Of a stretch of DNA of 31,140 bases, positions 24,617 through 31,140 are shown piece after piece. Each line of letters begins with the position of its first letter. Position 1 is the stretch's first letter. The DNA comes from a virus. The position numbers were made by a program, and so were the translations under genes. A model generated the notes under the pieces. The model was not told the origin of the DNA, did no database searches, and saw nothing but the letters and a program-made list of their open reading frames with translations. The stretch spans positions 1-31,140 of IMG/VR virus record IMGVR_UViG_3300022929_000120. The stretch is one strand, 5' to 3'.

Positions 24617-26482
24617 TTAAGAAATAAACATTGGGGTGAATGTTTCTGTTATATCAGAGCCTTTATCGTCTAACATATCAAAATATACATTCATACCCCA
24701 GTTACCTAAGACTAAGGCTGAATAGGAGTCTTTTCGGGCTTTATCAGCGCCTCGCTGTTTGCGAAGGTTAGGAGGTAAATCAAAACTTTGTGTTCCTTGA
24801 GGCGAAGTGGTAACTTGCACTAAGGCGCATTGAACTTTTATAAGATCCATCATATCTCTTTGATGCTCTACAAAGTCAATCATTTTTGCGGCTTTGTTTT
24901 TTTCTTCAGCATCTTGATTTCTCAAAAACTTTATTTTCTCAATAGGGATGTTAGCCTTTCTTTGCATGTTGTAGTTGTCATCCATAGCGGACCCAGCAAA
25001 GTATAACCTTTTATGATCAAAAGCGGCTTGCAAGCTTTCATTAGCAAAACGAATCCATGTGGAGCTAGGCTTTCTTAAAAACACAAATTTTCTAGATTTT
25101 TTATCTATTGACCGCTTCAACTGTCTAATACCTTTAGGATAATCTTTAGGGTTATCTAAATCAGCCTCCACTGTATCTATTTTTAAATTTAATTTTTTAA
25201 ATATACCGCTTTCCTTACAAGCGCTCAAAAATTGCACACCTCCGTTGTAGTCACCCACCACCATCTCAATATTGAAGTGAGTCAACAGATAAGCCATATA
25301 TCGAATGTGTGTTTGCAGGTTAGACCCAGAAACAGCGTAGCTATGCACTACAACGCCTTTTCGCGTCTCTGGGTGCATCTTTATCAAAAGTATAGCAAAA
25401 TCGTCTGAGCTTTCACTCTCGGACCAAGAAGGGTCAAATGCGAGGATATATTTGGAGCTGGGATCACCAACAACCTCAACACACTGCCCTTCACCATCAG
25501 GAAGAGTACATGCAGCCATTTTACTAACTTTGAAGTATCCAGAACTATCATCAGTGAATACAGCGCCAAACTCTCGATCAAACTGAGATTGACTCATTGT
25601 TGATTTGGATTGGTTAATCAAATTTTGATCATATAGCTGTGGAGGCGCACAATCATAACTAAAATGCATAATAACCCTATGAGCGCCATCTTGTTTATTC
25701 TCATTGATGATTAAAGATTCATATTGTTGATAAAGCTTAAACAAATACTCAAACTTGTAGGATGCGGATGATAAACCAATAATTTTGTTGTTTGGCCATT
25801 TAGTCCTTTCGTCTTCGGTCATTTCCCCTTCCGCGATCATCTGAGTTTCTAGATCATAGATCTCTTGCCTCTCTGTAGGGTTCTCAACAACAGAAAGGAA
25901 CGGCATAATAACCTCATTGAAGATTTTCTCAGGCATAAGGAGAAGCTCGTCAATAATCATACGTTGGAAACGGAAACCACGAAGTTTCTCACCATCACCA
26001 AGAGGCAAAGCAAGAATTTTACTTCTGCCTATCTCCATAACCCATTCATCATTCATTTTAGATGTTCTGGTTATGCATTGAGATAAGAACTCAGCTTTGG
26101 GGCTTTTAGCGATATCCTCAATCTTTTTAAAGATCATCTTGGACTGACGGAACGATTTAGATATGATTCCAATCTGCACACCTTGATTCATTATAGCATC
26201 TAGGATGGCAAACACAGCAGTAGAGAATGATTTACTCATACCTCGACTCCATATACCCAAAAAGTAATCCGTCTCCATCATTGACTTAATAGCCATATGC
26301 TGAAACGGAAACAACTTAACACCTGTGAATAACTCACAAGTAAAAGATGGATTATCTCTTAAGAATTTATAAAGTAAAAGCCTAGCTTCTCCTTCTTCGA
26401 TGTAACCTTCTCTGGAAAGTACTTCTTGGTTTACTTCTTTGAACTTCTTGTACAGGTTCTGGTTGCCTTCTATCCAAGCCAT
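24617..26482 (-). CDS. terL: Terminase large subunit
   Basis: Pumps DNA into the prohead with an N-terminal ATPase and cuts it with a C-terminal RNase H-like nuclease. In the 621-aa protein the deviant Walker A is SRGMSKSF (residues 79-86) after LGIW, and Walker B is RMIIDEL with D178-E179. The coupling motif is IIGLSSAS (about 234-241). The nuclease metal ligands are probably D350 (ILAFDPSW), D411 (MVVGDYNGG) and D585 (ARKDSYSALV). All motifs are intact and in order, so the enzyme should be active. The start MAWIEGNQ lies inside the end of the ERCC4-type nuclease gene, with a 101-nt overlap, and follows a run of seven A. Confidence 0.93.
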   Translation of the reverse strand: MAWIEGNQNLYKKFKEVNQEVLSREGYIEEGEARLLLYKFLRDNPSFTCELFTGVKLFPFQHMAIKSMMETDYFLGIWSRGMSKSFSTAVFAILDAIMNQGVQIGIISKSFRQSKMIFKKIEDIAKSPKAEFLSQCITRTSKMNDEWVMEIGRSKILALPLGDGEKLRGFRFQRMIIDELLLMPEKIFNEVIMPFLSVVENPTERQEIYDLETQMIAEGEMTEDERTKWPNNKIIGLSSASYKFEYLFKLYQQYESLIINENKQDGAHRVIMHFSYDCAPPQLYDQNLINQSKSTMSQSQFDREFGAVFTDDSSGYFKVSKMAACTLPDGEGQCVEVVGDPSSKYILAFDPSWSESESSDDFAILLIKMHPETRKGVVVHSYAVSGSNLQTHIRYMAYLLTHFNIEMVVGDYNGGVQFLSACKESGIFKKLNLKIDTVEADLDNPKDYPKGIRQLKRSIDKKSRKFVFLRKPSSTWIRFANESLQAAFDHKRLYFAGSAMDDNYNMQRKANIPIEKIKFLRNQDAEEKNKAAKMIDFVEHQRDMMDLIKVQCALVQVTTSPQGTQSFDLPPNLRKQRGADKARKDSYSALVLGNWGMNVYFDMLDDKGSDITETFTPMFIS

Positions 26483-27398
26483 TTTTTTCTAATTCTTTTT
26501 CCCAAAAATATTGCAAGTCAACATTCCATAGCTTCTTGCCACAGCAGAGGATCTTGGGTATTAACGCCTCACTGTCTTTTCTCGATCCACTAAACACAAA
26601 TTGACAACAATCACTAAACTGTGCTTCAATAGATCTCATTCTGCTAAATACAAAACCCATATTGAATTTCTTATAAGCAGCACTATTTGTTTTATAAATT
26701 TTATTATAATCAGCCTCAACAACAATAAATAAAAAACACCCCAAACTCTGGCATCTTTCTATCTCCCGAATAAACCTAGCATAACCATTAGTAACAGTAG
26801 CAGCAAAATCTTGGAATGACTTTCTTTCTGCATGAGTATGAGTATAGTTTTTTGGGGGTAGTGTATAATCACCAAAGTCTAATTTAAAAACATAAGGATT
26901 TTTAAAATTTAAAGGCTTGTTCTCTCTCGTGTCTATCCAAACCTCTTGATCACTGTAATCTTCAAAAAATTCTTTACATATATTATCTCCATAAGCAGGA
27001 GTTACCCCTATTTGGCCACAGAATGCGTTGTAACCGCCGAACAGCTTTTTTATGACATCTAGCGTGGGCCAATCGCCTGTCTTCAGGTAGAGGCTTGATG
27101 GAGCGTGTTTAAGGTCTTTCTTTTTAAGCCTTTTTTTGAATTTCTCCAAAATATATTTTTTCACCTCATCTTTGGGCGCTTTCTCAAACCAGAGGTTCAT
27201 GTTTCTGGTTGTGTTGAAATCTCTAGAGAAGTACTGGCTTGCGTTTTTGAACTCGATAGGCTTTTCAGTCAGCTTATCGAAACGTGGATAGTTTTTGACA
27301 TAGTAATCACCAAGCAGCATATCGTGCTTCTTGATATGCATATGCAGACCACGTTGCGTATCAAACGCCTTGTCACACTCTTTACATTCAAATTGCAT
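26382..27398 (-). CDS. C2H2 zinc-finger ERCC4/XPF-type nuclease
   Basis: A predicted structure-specific endonuclease. The 338-aa protein has three parts. Residues 3-25 form a classical C2H2 finger (C5, C8, H21, H25). About 98-132 matches the short repeat associated with homing endonucleases (PSSLYLKTGDWPTLDVIKKL followed by FGGYNAFCGQIG). Residues 152-290 are an ERCC4 nuclease: IDTREN (D156), then G176-D177, 13 residues, E191-R192-K193, three residues, D197. This fits the catalytic GDXnERKX3D pattern, with FLFIVVEAD as the following core strand. It lies between the small-terminase candidate (11-nt overlap) and the large terminase (101-nt overlap), so a role at packaging or in resolving DNA branches is likely. 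The last 34 residues lie in the overlap and are very Arg/Gln-rich. Confidence 0.8.
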   Translation of the reverse strand: MQFECKECDKAFDTQRGLHMHIKKHDMLLGDYYVKNYPRFDKLTEKPIEFKNASQYFSRDFNTTRNMNLWFEKAPKDEVKKYILEKFKKRLKKKDLKHAPSSLYLKTGDWPTLDVIKKLFGGYNAFCGQIGVTPAYGDNICKEFFEDYSDQEVWIDTRENKPLNFKNPYVFKLDFGDYTLPPKNYTHTHAERKSFQDFAATVTNGYARFIREIERCQSLGCFLFIVVEADYNKIYKTNSAAYKKFNMGFVFSRMRSIEAQFSDCCQFVFSGSRKDSEALIPKILCCGKKLWNVDLQYFWEKELEKNGLDRRQPEPVQEVQRSKPRSTFQRRLHRRRRS

Positions 27399-28437
27399 CG
27401 TCTTTACTAATACCTAAAATTCGCGCTTTCCATTCAGCCATACCCTCCATACGTTCAGCCTCTTCTTTAATTAGCTTTTTTTGCATTTCTGCCATGCGAA
27501 CCATGTTTTTCCGCTCCTCCTCTTCTTGAAACATCTGAACGATAGCCAAAAATGACGCACTATCTTTTTGATTCTTCTTCATGCGCTCAGCACGGTCACC
27601 TTGTAGCTTTTTCGTCAAATTCTCAATACGTGTTTCACATTGATGATATTCTTGTGATTTTGCTTTTATGATCTCAGCAAGACGTACGGTCATTTCGGTC
27701 TGGTCATCAGCCACGTCAAACATATCATTAAGTTTGTTAAGGTGAGCAGAAACAACTTCCAAGTTAATGACCTCTTTACATACGTTAAGGTATAGATTCA
27801 GCTCGTCAGCGGTTAAATCGGGCTTGTCCCAACTCAAACGAATAAATTCTTGTTCGAACAACTCTCTGTCTGGCCTGTTAAGATAATTATTGATGATTTT
27901 TAAAAATCTACTATTGGAAAGATTGATTTGAAGCTTTTCTACACAGATTTGCTTTTGTCTGTTAAGCTTGTTTTCTTCTAAGCCTAATCCTGTTGCATCA
28001 TTGATTTTCTTTAACACTCGACTCGGGCTTTTAGGCGGGACGTAGTCGCTAACGGCTGCGGAATCTTGAGACGGTACGAAATCTGGATTGATCTCGTTAA
28101 TGTGCGCCAAAACCGTTCTTTGCTCATTGCTTAAGGGTTTTACTTGTTTTTGGGGGAATATAAGCTTGGCAATCTCCAAAGACGACAATCCTTCTTGGGC
28201 TTGTTGTATAATAAAGTCTTTCTGAGAATCGTTTAATTCGATTTTGTCCTGTGGTTTGCGGCGGGTTGTTTTATAATCAATATTATTCTCTAATAAGTAT
28301 TTACGCACAGCCCGACCCTCTTTCGTCCGCCCGTCCAAATCATCATCCCTAAAACATTTTTGGGTAAGCTCATTTAAATTAGAGACTTTCGCGGCATTGG
28401 CTTTTATATAATCTTTTTGCTCTTGTGTTAATTCCAT
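27388..28437 (-). CDS. Duplicated-domain DNA-binding-type protein; small terminase candidate
   Basis: Possibly the small terminase subunit, which recognises DNA for packaging; this is inferred from place and build, not from a family match. Residues 2-55 and 67-120 are an ungapped internal duplication. ELTQEQKDYIKANAAKVSNL aligns with ELNDSQKDFIIQQAQEGLSS, each 54 residues, and looks like a helix-turn-helix unit. A Pro/Ser linker follows, then helices (about 155-270) and a long charged coiled coil (about 270-335) that could drive ring assembly. It is directly upstream of the ERCC4-type nuclease and the large terminase. The start is ATG 28437, preceded by GGAGGAG; a GTG one codon earlier is also open. 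The stop of the sigma-like gene overlaps as TGATG. Confidence 0.55.
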   Translation of the reverse strand: MELTQEQKDYIKANAAKVSNLNELTQKCFRDDDLDGRTKEGRAVRKYLLENNIDYKTTRRKPQDKIELNDSQKDFIIQQAQEGLSSLEIAKLIFPQKQVKPLSNEQRTVLAHINEINPDFVPSQDSAAVSDYVPPKSPSRVLKKINDATGLGLEENKLNRQKQICVEKLQINLSNSRFLKIINNYLNRPDRELFEQEFIRLSWDKPDLTADELNLYLNVCKEVINLEVVSAHLNKLNDMFDVADDQTEMTVRLAEIIKAKSQEYHQCETRIENLTKKLQGDRAERMKKNQKDSASFLAIVQMFQEEEERKNMVRMAEMQKKLIKEEAERMEGMAEWKARILGISKDDAI

Positions 28438-29114
28438 CACTCCTCCTTATCTTGTTTTAAAATTTTTATTGCAATCTTTTGAAATTTACATTTGAGATTC
28501 TTTACCTGTCTGTAGCCAATCTTACGATTAGTATCAGACAATTTATACCCCATATACTTAGCAACATCTTCTTCCGAACAATCTTCAAAATATAACATAT
28601 AATATGCCTCATAAAGCTTTTCACCAAGTTTTTTGCGCATTTTATCATTAAGCTTATCTATGTCAGCATCATAATCAAAATATGAACTGCATTTAACATT
28701 CACCACATTCTCATTATCATCCAAACTAGATGCTGTTTTCAATTCTAGCCCAAATTTTTTCTTCTTGGCCCATTTTGCATAATCTTTGCACGAAACATCT
28801 TGATTACCACTCAATGTTTTAGCACATAACTCATCTCTTGCATAAATACATGTCGAACAAGGCTTTATATAAGAACCATAGTGATTTCTTATAAGATTCC
28901 ACATGCGATTCGTGATTACACGACTAAGCCATGGCTCCAGTGGGCGCGACTGATCCCACATATGCCACTTCTGGGCTATATGAGATTTTACTACCTGCTC
29001 AACATCCTCAAAGTCAAACCATTTTATAGCGTCTAAACGCCATCTTGACTTTTGCTTCTTAACTGCACGATCTATGAGGTCTTGATAGTCTTCATATCTT
29101 TTCTTTTTTGACAT
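28437..29114 (-). CDS. Sigma-70-like factor with cysteine insert
   Basis: Probably a phage-specific transcription initiation factor. In the 225-aa protein, residues 33-80 match sigma region 2: FDFEDVEQVVKSHIAQKWHM ('dfeDl.Qev.l') and LEPWLSRVITNRMWNLIRNH ('f..wl..ia.n...n..R'). Residues 165-215 look like region 4, with FEDCSEEDVAKYMGYKLSDT as the helix-turn-helix. Between them is an unusual insert with C86-x2-C89, C97 and C109, which could bind zinc. It overlaps the zinc ribbon gene upstream (TAATG) and the small-terminase candidate downstream, so it is co-transcribed with packaging genes. It may read the recurring GTGTAATAT elements. It could alternatively be an RNA polymerase-binding factor without promoter specificity. 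Confidence 0.7.
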   Translation of the reverse strand: MSKKKRYEDYQDLIDRAVKKQKSRWRLDAIKWFDFEDVEQVVKSHIAQKWHMWDQSRPLEPWLSRVITNRMWNLIRNHYGSYIKPCSTCIYARDELCAKTLSGNQDVSCKDYAKWAKKKKFGLELKTASSLDDNENVVNVKCSSYFDYDADIDKLNDKMRKKLGEKLYEAYYMLYFEDCSEEDVAKYMGYKLSDTNRKIGYRQVKNLKCKFQKIAIKILKQDKEE

Positions 29115-29437
29115 TAAGGCTTAGAAGTGAATTCATCAAAATCGTATGATCCCTTCCCCTTATAATCTGGTGGAGTGTTCTGCCCCGCCAAAGAACCAAT
29201 AGTAAAAGTTTTAGGCTTTTCGATTTCTACATCTAGCCTCCGCAGCTGCGGTACGAACTCAGCATCAGTTTCGTCATCCGAAACTAAAGACGCTTTAGTC
29301 TGACTGGGAGCTTGCTCCACAGCCGCTTGAGATTGTTGCTGACCTCCAAAACTTGTCCCGCATTTAGAACAAAAATTAGGTTTAGCAAAATTATATTCAA
29401 TCTTAACCCCACAATTATAACAAAAAATGTGACTCAT
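29114..29437 (-). CDS. Zinc ribbon protein (107 aa)
   Basis: Small protein with an N-terminal zinc ribbon: C6-x2-C9 and C23-x2-C26 in FCYNCGVKIEYN and NFCSKCGTSFGG, the common zinc-ribbon-2 pattern. The rest is low-complexity and acidic, with Gln/Ala/Ser runs and an ending YDFDEFTSKP. Such ribbons often join DNA, RNA polymerase or another protein, so it may work with the sigma-like factor whose gene overlaps it by TAATG. A gtgtaatta word (29464-29472) lies upstream, at the end of the phoH gene. Function otherwise unknown. Confidence 0.7.
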   Translation of the reverse strand: MSHIFCYNCGVKIEYNFAKPNFCSKCGTSFGGQQQSQAAVEQAPSQTKASLVSDDETDAEFVPQLRRLDVEIEKPKTFTIGSLAGQNTPPDYKGKGSYDFDEFTSKP

Positions 29438-29471
29438 CTTACAATTATATCAAAATTAGTAAGTAATTACA

Positions 29472-30197
29472 CTAATTTCCACTTTCTAGCTTCTTAATAA
29501 TGAATTTTAATATTTTACTGCGCACAATATCGCTCTCATTGAACGAAAATGTGTGAATTCCCATTTCTTTTGAATCATCATCATCGAATTTGTCGAACAT
29601 TGGCTTGAATCCACTTTTTCCATTGATATCACTTTGAAAAAAATCGCCTCCGATAATAATTTTACTGTTTTCTCCTATACGAGTGATTAAGGTAGTCAGT
29701 TCTTTTAGTGTGAAATTCTGAGCTTCATCAGCAAACACCAGTTTATTCTGCCAACTCGCCCCACGAAGAAAGTTTATTGGGACCGCAGACACTTTTTCTT
29801 GCTGTTTTAGGTAAGTGGCATCTCCGGGAGCGACAATTTCTTCCATTTTGTCATAAAGTGGACCCAAAAACGGGTCAAACTTCTCTGTGATGTCTCCGGG
29901 TAAGCTCCCCAACCCCCTATCTGCACTTTCTGCAATACTTCGTACATACAAAATATCTTTAGAGAAATCCTCCTCCAGTAATTTTAACATTCCGTATAGA
30001 GACATGTAAGTCTTTGAGCTTCCCGCAGGGCCAGAAACAAAAATAATCTTCGTATCTTTTCCAAGTATAAGATCTAAAAACCTTTTTTGTTTGGGGCTGA
30101 ATCTAAAATTCTTTTTATTAAACTTTATTGATCTCTCAAAATCCGCTGACAATCGAAACGGAACCTCCTTTTGCGTAGCAACCTTTTTTCGGGCCAT
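29472..30197 (-). CDS. phoH: PhoH-like P-loop ATPase
   Basis: A member of the PhoH family, widespread in marine phages; its precise role is unknown, with RNA-related or ATPase activity proposed. In the 241-aa protein: FSPKQKRFLDLIL (33-45), then Walker A GPAGSSKT (56-63). RGLGSLPGDITEKFDPF (94-110) is the family signature 'G.LPGd..eK..P'. Walker B is LVFADEAQN (153-161), followed by the IIGGDFFQSD sensor (181-190). All hallmarks are present and ordered. A basic N-terminal extension of about 30 residues precedes the core. It is the first gene of a run that continues into the zinc ribbon and sigma-like genes, with a gtgtatata element upstream. Confidence 0.93.
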   Translation of the reverse strand: MARKKVATQKEVPFRLSADFERSIKFNKKNFRFSPKQKRFLDLILGKDTKIIFVSGPAGSSKTYMSLYGMLKLLEEDFSKDILYVRSIAESADRGLGSLPGDITEKFDPFLGPLYDKMEEIVAPGDATYLKQQEKVSAVPINFLRGASWQNKLVFADEAQNFTLKELTTLITRIGENSKIIIGGDFFQSDINGKSGFKPMFDKFDDDDSKEMGIHTFSFNESDIVRSKILKFIIKKLESGN

Positions 30198-30217
30198 ATG
30201 TATCTTATATATACACC
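30198..30217 (-). promoter_or_regulatory. GTGTATATATAAG element before phoH
   Basis: Read on the minus strand: ggtgtatatataagatacat then ATG at 30197. It resembles the other GTGTA elements, with the G of GTG 19 nt from the ATG. Not clearly the same spacing as the best sites; promoter use is inferred. Confidence 0.35.
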
Positions 30218-30222
30218 TATTA

Positions 30223-31050
30223 TTACAAAATCACTTCCTTTATTGTTGCTTTCGTCACTAGTGTCCCGCCTCCATCCATAGAGTAACCTTCCGATACCAC
30301 ATGCGCCCCAGCATTCACTATTAAATCAAAATCAGTACTATCATAACTCACCCCAACACTAGAAGAGTCTTGCAATGCAACCCCAAATATACTGGTTAAT
30401 TTACTACCGCTAAAATCAATCAACTCATTCAACCCTGTAGACTGCACATTCATCTCCACTTCTACCCCATCCACTAAATGACTTGTCGCTTGCTGCGAAC
30501 CCAACGTATAAACGGGGGTTCTGGAGTATGTTTTATTATATGTTAAATTATCAATTATATTCGCGGCCACAACACTACCAGCATTAGTCAAGGTGCAATC
30601 GTGACCATAGATTATATTTTGGGTATCTAAATCATCATTTACTGAACTATCATCTATCCCAGCTAAAGCTGTAGTACTAGGACTATAACAACTAAACGAA
30701 GCGCTTCCAACCACAGGCTCAAAAGGTTTAACCGTCAAACTAAAATCATCAATAAAACAACCACTATATTGATTACCCCCAACATCTAAAATCATCCCAT
30801 TAGCTCCAGTACCATGATAGTTATCAAACAAATGATACAACCCCTCATAACTACCAGCATCACTCCTCAATAAAAAATCCACCGTTATCTTACAATCAAC
30901 ATCACCATTAAACCGCAACTGATCATCAGCGTCGATATTCGCGGCCAATTGTCTTTTTACTTCATTTTTAGTGGAAAAATCTACACCCACTCTTGTTCCC
31001 AAGATTGGACTACCTGCATCCACCTTCACCACCATATTCCGATATGTCAT
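30223..31050 (-). CDS. Tail tube-like paralogue at the right end
   Basis: A 275-aa beta-rich protein, Ser/Thr/Asp-rich, probably structural. Residues 98-121 (CFIDDFSLTVKPFEPVVGSA) resemble the tube-family signature YLTDYTLDLSVGSLPTVSVS. It is the most diverged of the four paralogues, so the relation is tentative. The first part (MVVKVDAGSPILGTRVGVDF) is unlike the others. It is separated from the other tail genes by about 13 kb and lies upstream of phoH, an unusual position for a tail gene; it could be a virion decoration or another tail part. The start codon has a GTGTAACAT element 14 nt upstream. No cell-surface signal is seen. Confidence 0.5.
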   Translation of the reverse strand: MTYRNMVVKVDAGSPILGTRVGVDFSTKNEVKRQLAANIDADDQLRFNGDVDCKITVDFLLRSDAGSYEGLYHLFDNYHGTGANGMILDVGGNQYSGCFIDDFSLTVKPFEPVVGSASFSCYSPSTTALAGIDDSSVNDDLDTQNIIYGHDCTLTNAGSVVAANIIDNLTYNKTYSRTPVYTLGSQQATSHLVDGVEVEMNVQSTGLNELIDFSGSKLTSIFGVALQDSSSVGVSYDSTDFDLIVNAGAHVVSEGYSMDGGGTLVTKATIKEVIL

Positions 31051-31066
31051 ACTCTATGTTACACTT
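31051..31066 (-). promoter_or_regulatory. GTGTAACAT element, 14 nt before ATG
   Basis: Read on the minus strand: agtgtaacatagagt then ATG at 31050, with the same 14-nt spacing as at 14905, 18453 and 18826. Further upstream the sequence is AT-rich (aatataatatag), which could be the core promoter. Confidence 0.45.
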
Positions 31067-31095
31067 TTCTATATTATATTCGCGGCTTATTAGTT

Positions 31096-31140
31096 TTATT
31101 TTTTTATTATTGGTTTTTGATGGAGATTCAGTCCCACCAA
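31096..31140 (-). CDS. Possible C-terminal end of a truncated gene
   Basis: On the minus strand the frame beginning at 31140 reads LVGLNLHQKPIIKK and then a stop at 31096, compatible with the end of a gene lying beyond the window. A second frame is also open across the edge and runs into the next gene before stopping. Fifteen codons cannot decide between them, so this is reported only as a possible gene end. Confidence 0.2.
   Translation of the reverse strand: MVGLNLHQKPIIKK

Noticed and set aside
29240-29251. Perfect palindrome ccgcagctgcgg in the zinc ribbon gene
   Set aside because: Inside coding sequence, single copy and of a length expected now and then by chance; no terminator or operator context.
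1-31140. tRNA genes, CRISPR arrays, insertion sequences, integrase and lysis genes
   Set aside because: Looked for cloverleaf-like hairpins with CCA ends, regularly spaced repeats, transposase or integrase motifs and holin/endolysin patterns; none recognised. Gaps between genes are too small to hide most of these.

Overview
The window reads as about 31 kb of a tailed, double-stranded DNA bacteriophage of the class Caudoviricetes. It carries a large terminase, a portal, a prohead protease fused to a scaffold, an HK97-type capsid protein candidate, neck candidates, a tail tube family and a 2226-residue tape measure protein. No tail sheath was recognised, so a long non-contractile tail is more likely, though not proven. 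The DNA is AT-rich, and the cargo (PhoH, small heat-shock protein, glycosyltransferase, SSB) is common in aquatic phages. The host cannot be fixed from this sequence. Clear Shine-Dalgarno sites occur at some genes, while many others start by stop/start overlap or have no visible ribosome site.

Layout. (1) 1-2621, plus strand: end of a sigma-like factor, SSB, glycosyltransferase, Hsp20, a terminator, then an FmdB-like protein. (2) 2618-14861, minus strand, read right to left: a 95-aa protein, two proteins in the tail-chaperone position, the tape measure, three tail proteins and a LamG-like protein. (3) 14905-17913, plus strand: three neck/connector candidates and the main tail tube candidate, closed by a bidirectional terminator. 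(4) 17986-31050, minus strand, read right to left: a tail tube-like protein, PhoH, a zinc ribbon protein, a second sigma-like factor, a duplicated DNA-binding-type protein (small terminase candidate), a zinc-finger ERCC4/XPF-type nuclease, large terminase, portal, an unknown, protease-scaffold, a capsid accessory, the major capsid protein with a strong terminator, and two small connector candidates. The genes are tightly packed and no gap exceeds about 120 bases.

How they fit together. Region 4 packages DNA and builds the head, region 3 closes the head and builds the tube, and region 2 builds the rest of the tail. If region 3 were flipped in place, head, neck, tube, chaperones and tape measure would follow the order usual in siphoviruses. 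This suggests a local inversion. A recurring element, GTG + TAATAT-like hexamer + 5 nt + ATG, precedes several genes at fixed spacing and may be a phage promoter giving leaderless mRNAs, possibly read by one of the sigma-like factors.

The most unusual points are: a PD-(D/E)XK nuclease-like segment inside the tape measure, bracketed by identical AASGYIPNFA peptides; an ERCC4-type nuclease overlapping the terminase gene by 101 nt; four tail tube-like paralogues; and the inverted neck/tube block. All functions come from reading motifs by eye; no database search was run.
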